Positions 1 through 9,850 of a stretch of DNA of 30,215 bases are shown here, in pieces. This DNA is from Nemertoderma westbladi (taxonomy: Eukaryota; Xenacoelomorpha; Nemertodermatida; Nemertodermatidae), in assembly GCA_032718475.1 (NCBI GenBank), contig JAUCBJ010006089.1, positions 1-30,215 of the forward strand. The letters run 5' to 3'. The notes below the pieces were generated by a model. It worked only from the letters and a program-made list of their open reading frames with translations. It did no database searches and was not told where the DNA came from. Each line of letters begins with the position of its first letter. Position 1 is the first letter of the stretch. Both the position numbers and the translations under genes were made by a program.

Positions 1-763
1 AATGTTCTTTTCAGCAAAGCAGATGGTAGAGATTGGGAAATTTGTGAAATTTACTTTGGTTATACAGTATTAATGTTAATGCACAAGTAGACTGTGCGCT
101 CTGAATCTTAATGTTGTTCGCCATCTCGTTTTAATGCGAAGATTTTGTTCAAATAGGCCTACGCATTGTTTGGTACTGATTTCCGGCTTCCGGCTACCAA
201 GGATAGGAATAAGCGTTTCCCCTCAGACATTATTCGGGAACCGAAAAACGGTATTCCGATAAAGCAGTTTTGGGAGAGAAGATAAAATACTAAAGAAGCA
301 AGAGTTTAACATACGGAATAACTTTATAAATAAATACAGTTTTCCACTTCTGTACGTTTATAGGCTTCTATATCGCTCAAACTGTGTTACTTATTTAGAT
401 TAGTAATTTACACCTGATAAAGAGTTAATTATTCGAATCGCGTTGTGTTGTAATTTTATTTATTATCATGCTTATAAAGTTATTCCTAATAGTAAACATA
501 AACATTAATAACATGTTTGTATGACATACTGTATGTGTATATGCTCTTCCAAATACAAACAGTACTAGACATACAGGTTATGCAGATGATGACTGATGGG
601 GGTTCTGGGTAACTAATGAGCTTATGATGACCAGGGGTGGCGGTGGGGGGGGGGGGGGGGGGGGTCAAAAAATACCCTTTTTGATGACGGTAATACTTGA
701 ATGACCCCTCAATGGCTTTAAGAAATGAAAATGTACTTTCATTGTGTTATTCTTCATTGTCAC
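1..763. other. Intergenic spacer, no gene seen
   Basis: AT-rich sequence without a supported coding region. The short minus-strand frame over 486-668 is driven by the G tract (read as Pro) and has no family signature. The only distinct item is the mononucleotide run at 645-664. Confidence 0.6.
645..664. repeat. Poly-G tract (20 nt)
   Basis: An uninterrupted run of 20 G, preceded by the G-rich stretch CAGGGGTGGCGGT. Such runs can form G-quadruplexes and are often mis-sized in sequencing, so its exact length is uncertain. Confidence 0.9.
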
Positions 764-912
764 GTGATGAAAATGGTCCTACTGACGGACGAGGGTTTAA
801 GGCAGTGCGTAAGTAGTACTACTACCGTTCACAAAGTCCTGGAATATATAGAGTCGTAATTTTTGTCGTAACTTTTGATTTCGAGTTGGCTTCCATAGAA
901 AGTTGTCAACAG
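764..912 (+). pseudogene. MULE-type transposase remnant, upstream half
   Basis: Two short reading-frame pieces resemble the core of MULE-superfamily transposases (the type often linked to FLYWCH zinc fingers). Positions 764-850 read through LLTDEG and VHKVLEYI, matching the usual 'YALLTDK...Y..VL..L' stretch. After a frame change, 877-912 read DFELASIESCQQ, matching the conserved 'DFE.A.I.A' segment that holds a catalytic Asp. The frame continues directly into the sequence after the retrotransposon at 12625 (AFPASKIYGCAFHYTQ), so one transposase was split by the insertion. It is broken by a frameshift and is not functional. The family call rests on motif memory. Confidence 0.6.
908..912. repeat. 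Left target-site duplication AACAG
   Basis: AACAG lies directly before the TG of the left LTR and recurs at 12625-12629 directly after the CA of the right LTR. A 5-bp duplication is usual for BEL/Pao integrases. Confidence 0.85.
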
Positions 913-1472
913 TGTGACGGGATCCAGAGAGGATCCCGGTTTATCCGGTTTTCGATTCACGCGTCGCGTCCCCGCCGTGTGTGTGTAAAAGGTAAAGAGT
1001 TATTGTTCGCTGTATAAAGTTCTCAGGTATAATAGTATAGTTGCATAAGTTCAATAGATAATGGTATAAATGAGGTAACTGGAATATACAATGATGAAGT
1101 CTCAGATACGGTAGGTACGACGACGGTAATTGAAGTACCGGTTCTACCCTAGCTAAACCGACCAACACAATGAGATAACTGAGATAACTGATTACTGTAA
1201 ACTGGTTATATTGCACGGGTTGGCCTTGTTACTGTACCTAGCCGGTGCCTCCCTCCCATTGGCTAATGTCCCTGTTGGCGCCCTTTGGAGTGTTTCCCTT
1301 CACTCCTAGCTATTCTCTCTCGGTCAGGGGTGTGGCCCCTGACCCTTATTGTGTGTTTCTCCTTCCCATTTTATTGGGGTGGCACGAGATTGGGTAATCA
1401 ACCTCGTGGCCCCCAATATTGCTTAACGGCTTACTTTATGGGTTTGTGTTAGCGGAATTGAATAAGCTAACA
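913..1472 (-). repeat. Left LTR (3' LTR of the element)
   Basis: 560 bp, TG...CA, direct repeat of 12107-12624. Roughly the last 330 bp differ from the other LTR by only about eight substitutions by eye. The first half carries extra segments, including a GTGTGTGT-containing stretch near 980. On the minus strand there is an AATAAA (complement of 1370-1375) and a CATAAAGTA box nearer the LTR start, plausible poly(A) and TATA-like signals. Confidence 0.9.
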
Positions 1473-1481
1473 CTCCCCCCC
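1473..1481 (-). other. Polypurine tract
   Basis: On the minus strand this reads GGGGGGGAG and abuts the 3' LTR, the expected place for the plus-strand DNA primer. It confirms leftward orientation. Confidence 0.75.
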
Positions 1482-1510
1482 ATGCTATCTTCCCGGTGAG
1501 AAGATAGCAT
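1482..1510. other. Perfect 11-bp stem-loop beside the polypurine tract
   Basis: ATGCTATCTTC at 1482-1492 and its exact reverse complement GAAGATAGCAT at 1500-1510 enclose a 7-nt loop. It sits immediately upstream of the purine tract in the element's direction. Its role is unknown. It could help set the primer or act near the RNA 3' end. Confidence 0.8.
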
Positions 1511-2174
1511 CCACCTAAAGTGCGCTACAATTCCGCTGGATCCCGATCTATTATCGGGTGTGGGGTGGAACTATTTTTCAGAGCCGGTTTTCCAGACCGC
1601 CCCCTATGGGTATGATATCGCTACCCGGTTTGCCTGGCGTCCCATGTCGGGCCGATCGTGCGCTCCTCTCACACGATTTTTGTTTCCCCAACACTTTGCC
1701 ACTTTAACTCCACTCTGTTCTCACCCTGACTCTCCTCTACTTCTCCTCACTACCGCTCTAACTCTCGGACTTCCCTGTCCCTCACTCAGCCTCTTATTCC
1801 TCCCACACACTTGAATTGCATTCGCACTCTCTCCGCACTCCGCACTATCACCTTTACTCGACCCCTCTTTGACTACCTCATCCCTTCTGACGAATCTCAC
1901 CCCCCCTCCTGTGCCGTCGCACTCAAGAAGTGTGAAATCGTCTAGTGTCTCGTCCATAGTACCATAGTCAGTTAGCCCCCCAGTCCCAGTAGCTAATTGA
2001 GAAAGGTTGAATGACTATAGTACTTACTTCGAACGTATATTTCATAACTAAACTACTGATTACTACGTACGTACATACAAATTGCACTTATTTAATTATT
2101 TGCATCATTTTGAATTTGTACTTAATAGTTCGCACGTCTCACGTGGCGCCTTCCAGGCGTACCACATCGGAGTC
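1511..2174. other. 3' internal region of the retrotransposon, no clear gene
   Basis: Lies between the 869-aa ORF and the 3' LTR. A 78-codon minus-strand frame at 1957-1721 is charged and has no recognisable domain, so I do not call it a gene. The part around 2000-2130 is AT-rich and looks like untranslated sequence. Confidence 0.5.
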
Positions 2175-4784
2175 TCAGTTCATCCCCCCTGACTTTGGGA
2201 ACCACCTCAAGTCTTTCCCTTTGCCGTCCTCCTCCCTGGGTCGTTTCCTGGTCACTACCGCTCCTCTGGGATCCGCTTTCTGTCTTCGGACCCTCGCCGC
2301 CACCTCCTTACTGATCCCGGTCGTTGGCTCCTTGGGTGCTGGTGTTATCAGTGCCCGATATCGCTTCGCGGGTGGCCCCTCCAAGTGGCCCTGTTGTCTC
2401 CCCCTGGTGGCGTCCCATAAGATCATCTTCATTGCCCGCGGCACGTGCTCCGCCAGGAAATCCCTAAACTCCCCTCGGTTCTGTGGCGTCCACCTGTCCA
2501 AATACCTTTGTGTATTTATCACTCCGGCATACGACGCCGCCGTTGCTACCTCTTGATAGGTAAACGGTAACCTCCGCTTTATGATTTCCAAGTGAGCCTC
2601 CTGATTGATAAGGAAGAAACCCCACTTGAACTCCTGGGCCTTCATGCGCTGGCGCGTCATGGCCCCGACGTCGGCCCACTCCTCGAAGGTTCTGAACTTC
2701 TCTTCGTCGTCCATCCAGTCGCACTGGCGTCCGTAGTGTCCCCGAAAGTTACACTTCGGACATCGGTTATGCAACCGTGGACACGCCCCCATCCTGTGGC
2801 TCGACTCGCGGCAGTAGAGACAAAAGGTCCCCTTTTGGAATCGGTACAAACAGCTCCTTTCCTGGTGGGTCTGTCTCCCACAGTAATCGCAACCGAGTAC
2901 CAATGTCTCCCGCCCCACGTCGTCTTTCGTCCCAAGCGATCTCCGCGGTCTGTGGAGTCGCTGGTAGGCGAACTTCTGCACGTTAGTGTCCCTGTCTACG
3001 TCGATCTCCTCGCCCCTCTCGGGCATCGTCTCCCCGAATACTACCCGTGGTGCCGTCCCCGGTTGCTCGCCCAACCTGATAGTGCTCCCCGCGAAATCCA
3101 TCGCCGGCTCCTCGTGCACCCAGGCCCGCTTGCCGGGTCTATCCCAGAAGGCCCTCGCCCCACTGGCCGTCACCACCCTCCCGCCAACCCAGTCCGTGTC
3201 CGAGTGGCCAATCCTCTCGATGGGCGGCATCTCTCCGAACTCGTCGTCGTCTTCGTCCTCCTCTGGCAGTGGCTCCAACCCCGGTATCCCGATGGATCCA
3301 CTATGTCCCTTCCTGCCTTGGCTCTCGCCCGTAGCTCTCCATCCCTCTAGCTCCCTTAACTTCCTTGGCGGTTGGTCGCCTTCGGCGCCCGCTGGTATGG
3401 GCATCGCTTGCAACCCCGACGTCGACTGTTTCGGCGATCCCACCGTCCATCCCAGTTCTCGCCCTAGAGACTCCCCCGAACTCCCTGATGAAGTCCAACG
3501 AAGTTCGTCTAAGCCTGCCTGTTCCTCGAAGCCGTAACTCTGCGTCCTGGCCTCCTCCTCCCTCTCCTCTGCTTCTATCCTCTCCCGTCTCGCGACTTCT
3601 TCCAGTCGCTTTGCCTCTCGTCTATCCGTCTCTAGCTGCTCCCATCTCTGATACGGCGTATCTATCTCCCCGTCTATCAGATGTCGGCTGTTGTAGTACA
3701 CCGACTCGCCCTTCAGCCCCGGGTGGTCTACCAGACCGTCGAAGGCCGTCTTAAAGGCTCTCCTGTAGCTTAGGGGTGATCCCGATAACAGAAATGCCGC
3801 TGGTTCCCTCTCGATAACCACGGTCATGAATAAGTTGAGCAAACTTATCATTATCCAATCTTCCTGCAGGATATATCGCTTCTGATATACCTTTATCGCT
3901 CCTCTGCGGAATTGATACACCTCTTGTCTTCCCGGTCTCGCTCCCCACTTTAGCGAGTTCGCCAACTCTGCTCCGTACTCTTCTCTGAACTTTCCCCAGT
4001 CCGTCGGCTTATGACACACGAGCCCCAATAGCTGGCCCATCGCCACCGCTCCGCACTGGCCTGTGTTCCCCACTACTCCCAACCCGTCCGGTGCTGTCAT
4101 AGCCATGAAGACCACCTGCATATCCAGAAGGTTGGGGGTGTCCGGACCGATGATTCTCTCCGCGTCGTCGCGAATCGCCGATCCCACCTTCGTCGTCGAC
4201 TTCTCTCTTACCAGAACTTGCACCGCTTTCGGCAACCGGTTTAATTTCGGCCCGTCCTTTTTCCCATACGTTCCTAGATCGAATAAGAAAATGTCCCCAT
4301 TTGGCGCGGCCAAATGTAGGAGTATGGTCCTGGCCGACCCCGCTGATCTTCTTCTCGAACCCTCCTCGTCTTCCACGGTTCCCTCGTCGTCTAGGATCAT
4401 ATATCCTCCCCTGTTGACGGACTCTATAAACCTCTTCCAATCCTTCTTCGGCGACTCCCTCGGGTACTTCGGAATCCCGAACTTCGCCTCGTCCCCTTTC
4501 ACCACGTAGTGGAAGTGTTGGAAGATCGCGTTGTCCAGCGACGACGTCCCGTAGGTCCCGACCAGCCGCTGTTCGTGCATCTCCCGGAAGTGGTCCTGGA
4601 GCGCGCGTGCCGCGTGACCCTTTTCCAACCTCTCGTAGTATCCTCTCGTCTTCTCTTCCGGATGCCTCTTGGTGAAATCCACCAGTATCTCCTTTCCTCC
4701 TGACTCCGCCTTTCTCTTCCTGATCAGTTTCTCCGCCATTTCGAACTCCCCCGATCGCTCACCTATAAGGTGGTGCCTTACCAA
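2175..4784 (-). CDS. Retrotransposon ORF: DEDD 3'-5' exonuclease-like domain plus three CCHC zinc knuckles
   Basis: An intact 869-aa frame downstream of pol in the same element and strand. Residues about 120-325 look like a DnaQ/RNase D-type exonuclease. A DxE motif occurs at D132-x-E134 (context LDDEG), followed by a strand pair LLHLAAPNGDIFLFDL typical of RNase D/WRN folds. A second motif KVGSAIRDD places an acid at D206/D207. A third segment, YILQED (Y304 to E308/D309), resembles the YxxxD motif with a one-residue or Glu variation. Residues about 385-415 are a charged coiled coil. Residues 632-688 hold three CX2CX4HX4C knuckles (CDYC..H..C, CLYC..H..C, CPKC..H..C) as in nucleocapsid proteins. 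The C-terminus is basic. The initiator could be M1 or M16. It may act on element RNA or cDNA, which is inference. Activity depends on the irregular third motif. Confidence 0.7.
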   Translation of the reverse strand: MVRHHLIGERSGEFEMAEKLIRKRKAESGGKEILVDFTKRHPEEKTRGYYERLEKGHAARALQDHFREMHEQRLVGTYGTSSLDNAIFQHFHYVVKGDEAKFGIPKYPRESPKKDWKRFIESVNRGGYMILDDEGTVEDEEGSRRRSAGSARTILLHLAAPNGDIFLFDLGTYGKKDGPKLNRLPKAVQVLVREKSTTKVGSAIRDDAERIIGPDTPNLLDMQVVFMAMTAPDGLGVVGNTGQCGAVAMGQLLGLVCHKPTDWGKFREEYGAELANSLKWGARPGRQEVYQFRRGAIKVYQKRYILQEDWIMISLLNLFMTVVIEREPAAFLLSGSPLSYRRAFKTAFDGLVDHPGLKGESVYYNSRHLIDGEIDTPYQRWEQLETDRREAKRLEEVARRERIEAEEREEEARTQSYGFEEQAGLDELRWTSSGSSGESLGRELGWTVGSPKQSTSGLQAMPIPAGAEGDQPPRKLRELEGWRATGESQGRKGHSGSIGIPGLEPLPEEDEDDDEFGEMPPIERIGHSDTDWVGGRVVTASGARAFWDRPGKRAWVHEEPAMDFAGSTIRLGEQPGTAPRVVFGETMPERGEEIDVDRDTNVQKFAYQRLHRPRRSLGTKDDVGRETLVLGCDYCGRQTHQERSCLYRFQKGTFCLYCRESSHRMGACPRLHNRCPKCNFRGHYGRQCDWMDDEEKFRTFEEWADVGAMTRQRMKAQEFKWGFFLINQEAHLEIIKRRLPFTYQEVATAASYAGVINTQRYLDRWTPQNRGEFRDFLAEHVPRAMKMILWDATRGRQQGHLEGPPAKRYRALITPAPKEPTTGISKEVAARVRRQKADPRGAVVTRKRPREEDGKGKDLRWFPKSGGMN

Positions 4785-5221
4785 GGCGCAATATAAGTGC
4801 GTGATGCAGTTAGGATGGTCTGTACGGTCCGATAATGGCCTATTTCCTATCTAACTACGCCTTTTAGCCTGAATTTCTATTACCTAATTTCGTAGCTAAC
4901 AAATGTACCCTATTTGCAATTTCTGTCCGTTGCTTTAATTATGTTCCAGAATAATTTCCCTCCTGTTACCATAATTTGTAATTTTTAGCCCTATTTATTC
5001 TATTTTATTTCTAGTTTAACTTGATTCTACTACTTTACTGTTTATGGATTATTCTATTTCATAATCCACATTCTGACCTACTCTATGGGCCTGTGCAGTA
5101 CAGCAGTATATGTCGCGTGGCCTACACGATTTATCCAACTGTACTCATATGCCCCCCTCTCGCTACTAACTACTGACTAATATCTATACTATATATCCTT
5201 CCACCTCTATCTCTTACTAAT
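4785..5221. other. Retrotransposon internal spacer, no gene seen
   Basis: AT-rich sequence upstream (in element direction) of the 869-aa ORF. No coding signature. It would be the leader of any subgenomic RNA for that ORF, but I see no convincing signal. Confidence 0.5.
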
Positions 5222-5755
5222 CGGTACTACGTACCCTCTTACTAACCTCCAACTAACTAACGGTACTACGTACCCTCTAACTCTTACTCTGACTCCACTA
5301 ACGGTACTACGTACCCTCTTACTACTCTCTAACTAACGGTACTACATACCCTCTAACTCTTACTCTAACTCCACTAACAGTACTACGTACCCTCTTACTA
5401 TTCTCTAACTAACGGTACTACGTACCCTCTAACTCTTACTCTAACTCCACTAACTCTAGGTACTACGTACCTTCTAACTGACTAACTCTAGGTACTACGT
5501 ACCTTCTAACTGACTAACTCTAGGTACTACGTACCTTCTAACTGACTAACTCTAGGTACTACGTACCTTCTAACTAACTCCTAACTAACTAACTAACTCT
5601 AGGTACTACGTACCTTCTAACTGACTAACTCTAGGTACTACGTACCTTCTAACTAACTCCTAACTAACTAACTAACTCTAGGTACTACGTACCTTCTAAC
5701 TGACTAACTCTAGGTACTACGTACCTTCTAACTAACTCCTAACTAACTAACCCTA
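5222..5755. repeat. Array of ~14 GGTAC-TAC-GTACC hairpin repeats
   Basis: The 13-nt word GGTACTACGTACC (5-bp self-complementary arms, 3-nt loop) recurs about 14 times, spaced roughly 31-45 bp apart by CTAACT-rich linkers. Two copies carry a single change (GGTACTACATACC, AGTACTACGTACC). The right part is more regular (CTCTAGGTACTACGTACC...) than the left, indicating two subfamilies. The array separates pol from the exonuclease ORF. Confidence 0.9.
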
Positions 5756-5857
5756 ATTTTTTTTTTATTTATTTTATTTTATGTGTGGGAAGGGCGTCTC
5801 GCCCTCAATCCCACCCCCTCAGTCCAAACTTGGACGACTAGACTACACTCTAACTCC
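5756..5857. other. T-rich spacer after the pol stop codon
   Basis: On the plus strand an uninterrupted T run at about 5757-5766 and further T/A-rich sequence precede the complement of the pol stop (TAG, 5858-5860). In the element's direction this is an A-rich stretch after pol. No gene is present. Confidence 0.5.
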
Positions 5858-8800
5858 ACCCTAAGGTGCCCCTTCTAATAGACAGCATTTCCCTACAGCT
5901 CTGCTGTCGGTTTTTCTGTCTTTCGCACCTATCTTGCCACCTATCCGCACTTCTACTGATCGGACTCTTCCGTCCTCATCGGAGTAAGTGCCTACGACTC
6001 TCGCCAACCGCCACTGGTTGTTGATGATAGTATCATCCGTAACGATTACGAGATCTCCCTCTCTTAACTCCCTATTCGACTTCCTCCACTTGCTTCTTTT
6101 GTGAAGCGTGGGTAGGTATTCCTCAACCCACCTCCTCCAATACTCTGCGCTTATCGCTTTAGCGACTTTCCAACTCTGGCGGGAGTGTATGTCGTCTGGG
6201 TCCACACCCCGCATATCGATGGTAGCTGGCCTTTCCATTAGAAAATGGCTGGGCGTCAGCACATCTAATGACTCCGGGTCATCATTCTCCGGATATAGCG
6301 GTCTGCTATTAATGATACCCTCGCACTTCGCAAGTACTGTTCGCAAGACGTCCTCCGTGACCATGTGGGTGTTCATTAACTTCGTCATGAGACGCTTCGA
6401 AGTGCCCACCAGTCTCTCGACGCATCCTAGTGTATGTGGTGCATACGGCGTCCTTCTCTCCCACTTTACTTGTCGTCGTCTCATGGCTGCCCTGACTTCC
6501 TCCCCTTCCAAGGTGTCCAAGGCCTCTGCCATCTCGTTCTCTGCTCCCACAAAGTTGGTTCTGCTGTTGGAGTACATTACTGCGATCGTCCCACCTTTGC
6601 GGTCTCTGAACCTTTCTAACGCGTTAATGAATGCTGATGCGGTTGCATCCTGGGCGAGTTCTATCCCTACCGCCCGCGTGTTATTGCATACGAAGATGAT
6701 ACCGTAGCGTTTCTCCGTGTGCCGCATCACCTTGATCTTTATCGGCCCGAACATGTCCACACCGCAATGTGTAAATGGCGGGTCGTGCTGTCTTACTCTA
6801 CTCGCTGGTAGTGGTGCCATCTCTTGTATGGCTCGCTCCTTCTTCGCTCGTTGGCAGGTCTGGCACTGCCCCACTACCGCTTTTACCTTCTTCCTCAACT
6901 GCTTGACCCAAAAGGTCCTCCGTATCTCCGTGAGGGTTCGGTTGGTGCCCCCGTGCAATATCGACTTGTGGGAGTCCCAGATAATCTGGTGGACTATTGG
7001 CGATCCTGTGGGAATGATGATGGGTTTCGGTGGTACGACTATGCTGTTGTTGTATCCCACCCTAGAATTCATTACTAGAATCCCATCGTCATTAAGTTGT
7101 GGCGACAGCGTGATCAGCTCGCTGTCCCGTCGAAGGTGCTGTTGTATACCGACGCGTTCCACCTCGTCGCCATAGTTCTTCCGTTGTTCATAGCGGATGA
7201 CTGCCTTGGCCGCTCCTTCCAGATCTATGGTTGTCCTGATCTTCTTGTCTTTGCCAACTCCCACGAGGAAATTCCCGAAGGCTCTCCAGTACGCCACTAA
7301 TTTCTTGGTCTTATACCAACTAGAGCTGTAGCTGAGGAGTTTATCCGTTGGGTTATCGCACAGTTCTTCTGGTTTAGGTTGCACGTCCCTTATCTCCCTC
7401 ACCATCTGGGAGTATATCTCTTCTCCCTCTGAATCTCCCTCTTCTCCTTCTGACACTACCTCTCCTGAGCCCGGATCCACCTTTCTCATCAGCGGCCAGG
7501 CCTCCTTGTCGCTCAGAAACTGCGGCCCGTGTTGCCACAATCCTTCCTTTTTTAAGAAAGTGTGGCGTGCCACGCCCCTTGATAACAAGTCCGCTGGGTT
7601 CTCGTCCGTTGGGTAGTAGTGCCACCTTTCCAATTCTGTGGTCGCCCTTATCTCGTCCACCCTATTCGCGACGGATATAGGGTATCTCGTCCTTTCGTTA
7701 TGTAGCCAACCAAGCACTGCAATGGAGTCCGTCCAGTAGTGTGTCTCCACTATGTTGGGAATATTATCCACTAGGTAGGCTGTGGCTCTAACTCCTAGTC
7801 TCGCAGCTGTCAATTCTAATTTGGGAACTGATGCTGAATCTGGCGGCGTTGACTTCGCTTTGCTAAAGGCCAGTCTGGGCTTATGAGCCCCCTCTCGTTG
7901 TACTAAATAGAGTGCCGCTCCGTACGCCTCCAACGACGCATCGGAGAACATGTGTAAGTCCAGATTCGTCATGTTCCCATCCGGGAAATACACTCGTGGC
8001 ATGTTGTATGTTCCCATCTTCTCCAAATCTTCTGTCCACTTACACCACTGTTTCTTGATCTCCTCTGGTACCTCTACGTCCCACTCATCCTTCAATTTGT
8101 ATACTCTCTTGAGTATCTGTTTCCCCGTGACTAATAGTGGGGATGCTAGACCTAGGGGATCGTATATTCTTGCTATGTATGAGACATAGCCTCTCTTTGT
8201 GTGGATGTCTGCACCCTCCTGGCTCAGCTGGTACTTCAATTCATCTGTCTCTCTGTTCCACACGATTCCCAGTGCCTTCTGTTGAGATTCTGTCCTCTTG
8301 TTCGCCATGTCCTGCCCTTTGGCTGTTGTGGGATTATCCATGGTCAATTCTGGTCTCTTGTCCTCTATCGCCTTGATAAATTCCTCCGAACTGGGTTGGA
8401 ATTTGGTCAGGTTAAAGCCGGATCCTTTTAGGATGTCGCGAACCTCGCGCCCTGTGTCCAGTATCTCCTTAACCGTATTTCCAGACTCCATTCCGTCGTC
8501 TACGTAGAAGCCGCGTCGAATCATATCGACGGCACTAGTGCTGTATCTATCCTCCTTCCCCTTCACTGTATCTCTCACTGCCATAGTCGTTGTAAATGAA
8601 GACGACTTGGCTCCCATGTTCTGTACTACCATCTTGTACGCCGGTATTATCGACGGTTCTTCCTCGCCGTTATACCATAAGAAGCGTTGACTGTCGCTAT
8701 CTTCCTCCGTTACACGGACTTGGTTGAACATGCCTTCTATGTCACACGTGAAGGCGTGTTTCCCATTTCTAAATCTAAGTAGGACCTCTATCCCTGAGTT

Positions 8801-9151
8801 ATATATGTTTGGACCTTCTAGCAGATAGTCGTTTAAGCATTTTCCGTTGGTCTTTGCCGATGCGTCAACTACCATCCGCAGTTTACCTTTCTTTGGGTCT
8901 AAAGCCACGTGGAGTGGCAGGTAATATGTCCTGTCCGTGTTTGGTTCGTCGACCGGTAACTCCACGGCCCATCCTTTCTCGACGTACTTCTTAATCGTTC
9001 TGTGGATGTACTCATTCTTCTCGGGGCTCCGTTTTAGTGTCTGTTTCAGCTTGCGGAGCCTCGTGAGTACCATCCCTCTATTATCGGGCAGTGGTAAGTT
9101 CGGTAGCTTCCATACCATTCCTATGGTGTACCGCCCCTCGTCGCACTTCAT
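5858..9151 (-). CDS. pol: BEL/Pao pol polyprotein: RT, RNase H, integrase, DUF5641-like tail
   Basis: 1096 aa, uninterrupted. It would copy element RNA into DNA and insert it into the host genome. Reverse transcriptase: RMVVDASAK (92-100), first catalytic Asp D137 in FTCDIEGMF, and YVDD at 216-219. RNase H follows with D404 (MFSDAS), E446 (KLELTA), D475 (WTDS) and D521 (NPADLLSRG). The integrase zinc-binding site is H728, H733, C763, C766. The integrase core has D799 (GVDMFGP) and E912 (VERLVG), but the middle acid is Asn862 (YSNSRTNFVG, where SDNGTNF is usual). The C-terminus (from about 1030, REGDLVIVTDD...) matches DUF5641. The first Met sits at the start of the RT domain, two in-frame TAG codons lie just upstream, and no protease precedes it, so expression must use reinitiation or a frame change from the preceding frame. 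Confidence 0.92.
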
Positions 9152-9159
9152 AGACTCCT

Positions 9160-9564
9160 CTATGGTCTACTACTCTCGTCTTCGTGCCGGTACATCGTGT
9201 ACCCCTCCCTCGACGCGTAATGCGTCTCGTTAGGTCGCGTCTCTCCGGGACGACGGCGATCTCCCGAAGTTCGACCCCACCGACTCTCCCTTTCCATCTC
9301 CACCACCGACGGCTCGCTATCCGTCCTCACTCTCCTGCCGTTCGCGGAGATACTTCTTCTGCTGTCTTCTCTTCTTCTCTTTTCAGTGCAGTATTCCCGC
9401 TCGTGAGATCTCTCGTCGATCTCCCGGTTAAACTCCACTCTTCTTCTTCCCTCTTCTGATCGGGCTCGACGCTTCGTCTGCCCTCTCGCGACGTCAACCT
9501 GCCTCTCTCTGCTCGATCGCACGCCGCTGGGGATACTCGCAATCCCCCTATTACTCTCCTTCAC
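9160..9564 (-). CDS. Arg/Glu-rich frame preceding pol
   Basis: 134 codons, strongly charged (many RR, ER, EE pairs), ending nine bases before the pol ATG in a different frame. It has no CCHC box, capsid signature or DTG/DSG protease motif. It could be the C-terminal, nucleic-acid-binding end of the Gag-like protein or a linker. The start at 9564 is arbitrary, because the region upstream has C tracts that disturb the frame. A composition-driven frame without function remains possible. Confidence 0.35.
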   Translation of the reverse strand: MKESNRGIASIPSGVRSSRERQVDVARGQTKRRARSEEGRRRVEFNREIDERSHEREYCTEKRRREDSRRSISANGRRVRTDSEPSVVEMERESRWGRTSGDRRRPGETRPNETHYASREGYTMYRHEDESSRP

Positions 9565-9629
9565 CGGGTGTTGCGGTTTACCTAGCTCGGCCCGCGCATT
9601 ATCCGCTGACGCCTGTGGGACACTCTCTG

Positions 9630-9850
9630 CCCCCCCCCCCCCTCGCTACTAATCTGTCGTGGTGGGGCGCCCGTAGCCTCCCCCCCCCCCCCCACCCGCC
9701 GCATCTAACTTCACCATCTCCTACCACACTTCTGCGTCCCTCCTGTCGGACATTCTCCACCCCACTTCTCTCGCCACTAATCTTCCGTGGTGGGGCGCCC
9801 GTAGCCCCCCCCCCCCCCCCACTCGCCACATCTTACTTCACTATCTTTTA
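9630..9850. repeat. Duplicated segment with long poly-C tracts
   Basis: Two related copies, about 9643-9720 and 9772-9850, share the words CGTGGTGGGGCGCCCGTAGC and a following C run. C runs are 13 nt at 9630-9642, 14 nt at 9680-9693 and 16 nt at 9805-9820. These runs coincide with the loss of a continuous reading frame on the minus strand. Confidence 0.8.

Noticed and set aside
486-668. 60-codon minus-strand frame starting with a run of Pro
   Set aside because: Produced by the G tract, with no other support.
1721-1957. 78-codon minus-strand frame near the 3' LTR of the retrotransposon
   Set aside because: Charged, no recognisable domain, and short enough to arise by chance. No sister copy was available to test conservation.
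2011-3754. Several long plus-strand frames opposite the 869-aa ORF
   Set aside because: They are antisense shadows of a GC-rich coding stretch. The minus frame carries the zinc knuckles and exonuclease motifs, and the plus frames carry no family signature.
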